Shown piece after piece: positions 16,486 through 20,605 of a stretch of 20,605 bases of DNA. Every line of letters begins with the position of its first letter. The stretch's first letter is position 1. This DNA is from Choristocarpus tenellus KU-1152. Lineage: Eukaryota; Phaeophyceae. The translations under genes and the position numbers were made by a program. The notes beneath the pieces are model-generated. The model ran no database searches, was not told where the DNA came from, and was given only the letters and a program-made list of their open reading frames with translations. The DNA lies in contig CAXNAD020000387.1 in NCBI GenBank assembly GCA_964200185.2, positions 1 through 20,605 of the forward strand, read 5' to 3'.

Positions 16486-17065
16486 GAGAAAGCAAAACTA
16501 ATGGTACGCCAGTGCAGCTTGATGGATTCTTGTCGGTAAGCGATGATGGGAGTCTTGTGGAATAGGATGAGCTTTGGTTCTTTGACGGTGGGTGTTCAGG
16601 ACACATGACAATTAACCCTACTGTTCCGAAACCTTTTGTAGAGAAATTGGGACTGTTGGAGATGGAAAGGTTCTACAAGTTTCAACCATATACAACTTCA
16701 TCTTGCATAATGTGTCAAATCCAATCTCTTCTCTATGATTCAAGTAAGCAACAATCTGGGGGAAAATTATATTGGAAAGGGGAAAATTCTTTACAATTAA
16801 CCCCTTCTTCTGGAGGACCAGGATTGGAGCTGTGAAGATGGGTAGGAAGAAATATGGATTGTTTACTTTGAAGGCCAGGTGGGTTAGAGGAGATGCCATT
16901 GACCTAGGGGGGACTGTTGAGGAGGAAAGGCCTACCTCTAAGATGAGCCGATTTGTTGTTGATCTTGAGCGGTTGATTGGAGCGAACGCAACGTCAGAGG
17001 AGGGTGTTGTAGCAACTGATGAGCTGACCTTTGCTGGGGCTGTAGCACATGTCACTTTCTTGTGA
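16486..17065 (+). pseudogene. Copia aspartic protease region remnant
   Basis: The frame containing LWFFDGGCSGHMT (16575-16610) matches the Copia protease core W-x-x-D-S-G-(A/C)-S-x-H-M. The active-site serine position is glycine here (DGG). A TAG (16560s) lies just before the motif, and the frame breaks downstream. The following stretch to 17065, in another frame, reads GDAIDLGGTVEEERPTSKMS and DLERLIGANATSEEGVV and has no firm domain match. It should hold the end of protease and the start of the pre-integrase segment. Confidence 0.7.
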
Positions 17066-17104
17066 AGGCTGAGTTGAGGAGTGAGACCTGCTATGTGTAT
17101 TGAC

Positions 17105-17260
17105 ATTTGTCAGATGCACCACCAGCTGGGACATTACGATGAGGTGATGATTCGAAAGTATGCCAAGGAGTGTGACAATATTTTGACAGGTGAGTGGAAC
17201 AAACATTGCAAGGGATGTGTGCTATTGGCAAGGCTTGTTAGAAATCAGTCCCGAAAGTGA
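17105..17260 (+). pseudogene. Copia integrase zinc-binding (HHCC) segment
   Basis: Reads MHHQLGHYDEVMIRKYAKEC and then KHCKGCVLL. H at 17117-17122 and 17132-17134 with C at 17207-17209 and 17216-17218 form the usual HHCC pair found before the integrase core (GAG-pre-integrase). The frame stops at TGA 17258-17260 and the core continues in another frame, so a frameshift lies near 17250. Confidence 0.8.
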
Positions 17261-17946
17261 CATGGAGAAGATTGGAGACACATCTTTGCAGGGTCTTCAT
17301 TGATCTGAGTGGTCTGAAGCCTAGGGTGAGCTCCCCAGAAGGTTATTTGTACAATATGTTAGTGGTCTGCGATAAGACTGGGATGGGGTGCGTAAGATTC
17401 CCGAGATCCAAGTATGAGACAGTGGAGGTATTCTGGGTATTTATCCGTGATGTGGCAGAAGAGGAGAACATATGCATTGGGTTTATGAGGACTGATGAGG
17501 GGACGGAGTTCAAGAATGCTGACTTTGAGGATGTACTAGATGAAAACAAGAGAAGGCATGCATACACTGTGCCTGGAACTCCTCAACTCAACGGGAAAGT
17601 GGAGTGCTCCATTGCACTGATTGCAGAGAAAGGCTTGGTCATGATGAATGCAGCTGGTCTTGGGGATTGACTGGGATTGTTGGCAGAGGCACACAATATG
17701 GATAATATCCTCACTAACTTATCCTCCACGTCTGCCAATCCCCACTGGAAGTTCCTATACGAAATGTTTTATGGTGTTCAAACTCATCCCCATCTACTTC
17801 CACTTTGGGGTTCGAGGGGTACGACTAGAGTGGATAACCGCATGCATAAATTGCCTCCGACAACTGCCATGGTCGATGATGGGACTTTCCTCCAACCATG
17901 CTTCCGATTCACTGAGGGTACTGCTCCTCAATTAAGGGCAAAATAG
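17261..17946 (+). pseudogene. Copia integrase core remnant
   Basis: The D,D,E residues are all present: D in VFIDLSG (17302-17304), D in MRTDEGTEF (17494-17496) and E in NGKVECSI (17602-17604). The usual R after VE is C. An in-frame TGA at 17668-17670 sits where Copia elements usually have tryptophan. The same frame then continues with LLAEAHNMDNILTNL and YEMFYGVQTHPHLLPLWG, the usual C-terminal part, to a TAG at 17944-17946. The enzyme would insert the DNA copy into the host genome. Confidence 0.88.
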
Positions 17947-18258
17947 TTCATGGGAGGGACTGTGTGTGGGAACCTTACTCTGATCTGGTGTCAACAATGA
18001 CTGATAATGGGGTTATAGTTAACAAGGAACCCGCTTTGGATCTAGGAGGAGGTCTAATGTTTGAAGGTAGGATTATGTCCGTGTGGTGGACCATTGGACA
18101 TGTCAGGAGGAGATGACACTATGGAATTTGTTTCAAGTCCTGAGGTACCAGGCAGTGAGTGGGAGTTGGAAGTGGAGACAGTGGCATCAGATAGCATATT
18201 AAATACAGGTATGGGTGATGTGGATCAATAGTCAGAGCAGGTTAGTGGGAGGAATACG
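17947..18258 (+). pseudogene. Copia linker between integrase and RT
   Basis: Frames are broken repeatedly (stops near 17996, 18004 and 18230). Copia elements have a poorly conserved linker here, and no motif is expected or seen. Confidence 0.55.
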
Positions 18259-19030
18259 TTGATGCTGAAACTTGCAGATCACAACAATGATCCTCCACCT
18301 AAGCCAAGTACACCACCCAAACGACAACTGAGGTATGAGCAGAGACTGGTTGATCTCCTTGTTGGTGGGAAAGCGAGAATACTACAACCACCTGAAACCA
18401 AAACTATGAGAGAGGCAATTGAGTTGGAGGAGTGGCAATTGTTGAAAGGGTGTGTGGATGAGGAAGTAATTGATTTGGATAGCAGGGGAGTGTGGATTCA
18501 AGTACCTTTCCTCACAGGTGACCACAAGGTGCTTGGAACTAAGATTGTGTTCACTAGGAAGGTGGATGCAAATGGAGAAGTTGATTGGTACAAGGTCAGG
18601 TTGGTCGTGCAGGGATTTAGGCAGAGGAAGGGGAAGGATTATTTCGAGTCATTTGCACCTACACCTACTTTTACTTCTCTTTGCATGCTTCTTGCATTAG
18701 CGGCAAAGCTGAACTATGTGTTGATCAATAGTGATGGGAAGGGCTTCACCAAAGCTCACCTAGAGGGGATACTGTATATGGAAGTACCAGAAAAAGTCCC
18801 TGTATGGGATAGTACAGATGTCTCGGAACTGGAACTTTCTTCTGGTGGATGCTTTGCTGGAGCTGGGATCAGAACAGTCTGAGGCAGATCAATATAGTGG
18901 ATGGCAAGGCTGTGATGATTACGATCGTCTATGTGGATGACATGTTGATAGCTTAGGAATCAGGGGCAGGCTATGCTGTTGGTATCATTGAGGGACTGGG
19001 CAAGAACTTCCTGGTGGTGAATTTGGTGAG
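18259..19030 (+). pseudogene. Copia reverse transcriptase remnant
   Basis: The first 208 codons are open. They show AIELEEWQLLKG, then VFTRKVDANGEVDWYKVRLV and GFRQRKGKDYFESFAPTPTF, a very typical RVT_2 start. The next part, around SDGKGFTKAHLEGILYMEVP, has changes at positions usually D-V-x-x-A-F-L. The stretch that should hold LYGLKQ and the W after it is missing, and the frame stops at 18880-18882. After two frame changes, GKAVMITIVYVDDMLIA appears with the catalytic YVDD at 18930-18941, followed at once by a TAG (18954-18956). Confidence 0.88.
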
Positions 19031-19501
19031 GTGACCAAGTTCATGGGCTACAGGATCAGGAGGAACAGGAAGGCTGGGACACATGTGGTTGACCAGAGCT
19101 TGTACATAGGAGATGCAGTAGAAAGACATGGGATTGGCACAACGTACGAGCTACCATCAATCACCAAGAGAGTGGGGCAGGAGGGGACTGTTCCAGGCGG
19201 CTACAGATCAATTGTTGGTGGGATGCAGTAGGCAACGATAGTGACTAGGCCTGATGCGTCTTTTACAGTTGGAGAGTTGTCATTTTGTGTAGAGAATCCA
19301 AGTTGGTCTGATTGACTGAATGCTGAGAGAGTGATAGGGTATCTGTTAGGCACAAGAGAGAATGACATTACCTTTGGAGGCTTTGACTTGTATGGTAATG
19401 GACTGAGGGACCAGGTAATTGGCTATACAGATGCTGATTATTCTAATTGCAAGGAGAGTAGGTTGTGTCTTGTGGTGTGGTGATATTTGGGGGAGGAAGC
19501 C
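19031..19501 (+). pseudogene. Copia RT end and RNase H start
   Basis: Reads TKFMGYRIRRNRKAGTHVVD, then QSLYIGDAVERHGI, then YRSIVGGMQ, a stop at 19229-19231, TRPDASFTVGELS, another stop near 19312, and VIGYLLGTREND. All of these follow the Copia order (Q..Y, Y-R-S-x-V-G, T-R-P-D, Y-L-x-G-T). The RNase H start is GYTDADYSNC (D at 19429 and 19435). A shift leads to GVVIFGGGS, which ends at the MITE insertion. Confidence 0.85.
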
Positions 19502-19750
19502 AAAGTATCTTAGAGGGTAGAGCAGTGTCCATTTGGGGGTCAAAATCCAATGTTGTGATTTTGATGTAATTTTGACTATCATGTTTGTTAGTAAGTGTCA
19601 ATATCCTTGTTCCAGACACACCTTTTCATAACATGTATATTTTATCTACTTCTAAACATTTTGGAGTAGGAAAATGTCATTAAAAAAAACGTGCGAAGCC
19701 AAGCACTAAAGGGACAAACAGGGCAAAACTCGTACCCTCTAAGATACTTT
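19502..19750 (-). mobile_element. MITE-like element, copy 3, nested in Copia
   Basis: Same family as the copies at 1657 and 13025 but reversed. Both ends are perfect: AAAGTATCTTAGAGGGTA at 19502-19519 and its complement ending at 19750. The internal hairpin (arms near CTACTTC and GGAGTAG, about 19645-19673) is present, as is the inner TCCATTTGGGG. The outer bases AGCC at 19498-19501 and CACT at 19751-19754 match those of the other copies, reversed. The insertion separates FGGGS from VDWWSRKQ, which are adjacent in Copia RNase H, so it came after the retrotransposon. Confidence 0.9.
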
Positions 19751-20130
19751 CACTCAAGGATGTGTTGACTGGTGGTCTAGAAAGCAGAAAACAGTTACAC
19801 TGTCTACTGCTGAGGTTGAGTATGTTGCATTGCGTGAGTTCGAGAAAGAGGATATGTTCCTCAAGCAGGTGCAAATGTTCATGCAACCACTTTGTGAGGA
19901 TTACTTTGTATCAGTGTTTGAGGATGGTGTAATAAAGATTGCTCAGAAGGCATTATCCGGAGATAGAACAAAACACATTATGTACACCAATTGGAGAGGG
20001 GAAGATCGCAAATGAATATTTTCTGTTGATGATACGTGTAAGAGTGGTTAAGGTATTAATTTCTCACCAGAAGTTCAAAGCAGGGGAGTGTGTCAAGAAT
20101 ATATACCTTTTATTCATGTGAAAAAGTAGG
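19751..20130 (+). pseudogene. Copia RNase H, second half
   Basis: Resumes with VDWWSRKQKTVTLSTAEVEY and VALREFEKEDMFLKQVQMF, the S-x-K-Q...S-T-x-E-x-E-Y core, then EDGVIKIAQKALSGDRTKHI. D-N is changed to D-G and the H-x-R segment after it is broken. A TGA follows at about 20014 and later residues appear in shifted frames (about to 20123). The enzyme would remove the RNA strand during reverse transcription. Confidence 0.85.
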
Positions 20131-20605
20131 TCCTGTAAGAAGCAATCTGATGGAAAAGATCATGTTTGTGTGCTGAAGAATAGAAGAAAGGTATGGGTTA
20201 ATTAACTAGAAAATGGAAGCGTACATGACTAGGAAATATCCAAGCAAGCAATCTGTGATCTGCAGAATTGGATTGGTGACAAGGACCCCCCCCCTTGGTC
20301 TTTGATGTTCACTCCTCCTTTCTCCTTACTTCATCTACAACCTGTCCAACCCAAGGGAATTAAGCAAGTCATTTATATACAACAGTGTTGAGAACATCAA
20401 GTACTTCAACAGCGGCGGAATCATAGATAGGTATAGGCTGCCCCATCTTGCTTGGGATTTTTGGTGGGTAACATTTTAGAGTCAGCATAATACACTAAAA
20501 AAATATGAACATGTGAAAAAAATCTTGCATCTTCTTTGCGGCTGCAAAAGTTATGTTACATTTAATTCTGAACGGAGGAAGTGGGTCAAAGTATCTGTGG
20601 GGGGG
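20131..20605. other. Unrecognised 3' flank, possible LTR remains
   Basis: Purine-rich AGAATAGAAGAAAGG at about 20167-20181 could be a polypurine tract, but no repeat of the sequence upstream of gag follows it. A run of C is at about 20285-20294. The last bases CAAAGTATCTG resemble a MITE end, but the window stops there. Confidence 0.35.

Larger units (their letters stand above)
15561..20130 (+). mobile_element. Degenerate Ty1/Copia-type LTR retrotransposon
   Basis: Domains occur in the Copia order gag, protease, integrase, reverse transcriptase, RNase H (in Gypsy elements the integrase follows RNase H). Each is recognised by motifs and all are on the plus strand, in at least three frames with several stops. 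No LTR pair, primer-binding site or polypurine tract could be identified, so the outer limits are approximate. The integrase stop, the RT stop after YVDD, several frameshifts, an apparent RT deletion and a nested MITE make it non-functional. Known of the family: RNA is copied into DNA and inserted by the element's own integrase. Confidence 0.9.

Noticed and set aside
20382-20407. TGTTGA...TCAACA, looking like LTR termini
   Set aside because: The two ends are only 26 bp apart, so this is a small imperfect palindrome. No second copy is found before gag.

Overview
The window looks like nuclear DNA of a eukaryote. Coding exons are short, end in GT and start after AG, and are separated by introns of about 0.36 to 3.5 kb. 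The rest is filled with minisatellites and decayed transposable elements. There are no operons, Shine-Dalgarno sites or densely packed ORFs. The kinase carries an E-W-I-W-Q-M motif just before its N-box. From memory this kind of motif is usual in histidine kinases of stramenopiles (brown algae, diatoms, oomycetes), so a stramenopile or related protist is the best guess. That assignment is inference.

Region 1 (1-10,250, + strand) is the 3' part of one gene for a hybrid histidine kinase. Eight exons can be placed by eye, and their reading phases agree at all seven junctions. Together they encode the end of the dimerisation helices, a complete HATPase domain and a complete response-regulator receiver domain. 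The sensor part and the phospho-accepting H-box lie 5' of the window. The upstream intron holds a 19-bp tandem array (1-171). The introns hold a MITE-like element, several minisatellites and, in the 3.48-kb intron 5, antisense remnants of coding sequence. The stop codon is uncertain: it follows a 3 x 33-bp in-frame minisatellite, or lies in a possible ninth exon.

Region 2 (10,250-15,560) has no convincing intact gene. It contains a 17-bp tandem array, a second MITE copy, a compact block with nine same-strand GGACATG heptamers beside an inverted repeat (about 13,750-14,640), and an antisense fragment resembling the C-terminus of a retrotransposon protein.

Region 3 (about 15,560-20,130, + strand) is a dead Ty1/Copia-type retrotransposon. 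Gag with a zinc knuckle, protease, integrase HHCC and core, reverse transcriptase and RNase H can be followed in order through stops, frameshifts and an apparent RT deletion. A third MITE copy, in reverse orientation, is inserted inside its RNase H region. No LTR pair could be recognised.

The main points of interest are the exon-by-exon kinase model with a large insertion in its ATPase domain, the three-copy MITE family (18-bp terminal inverted repeats plus a conserved internal hairpin) that dates one insertion after the Copia element, and the unexplained GGACATG block.
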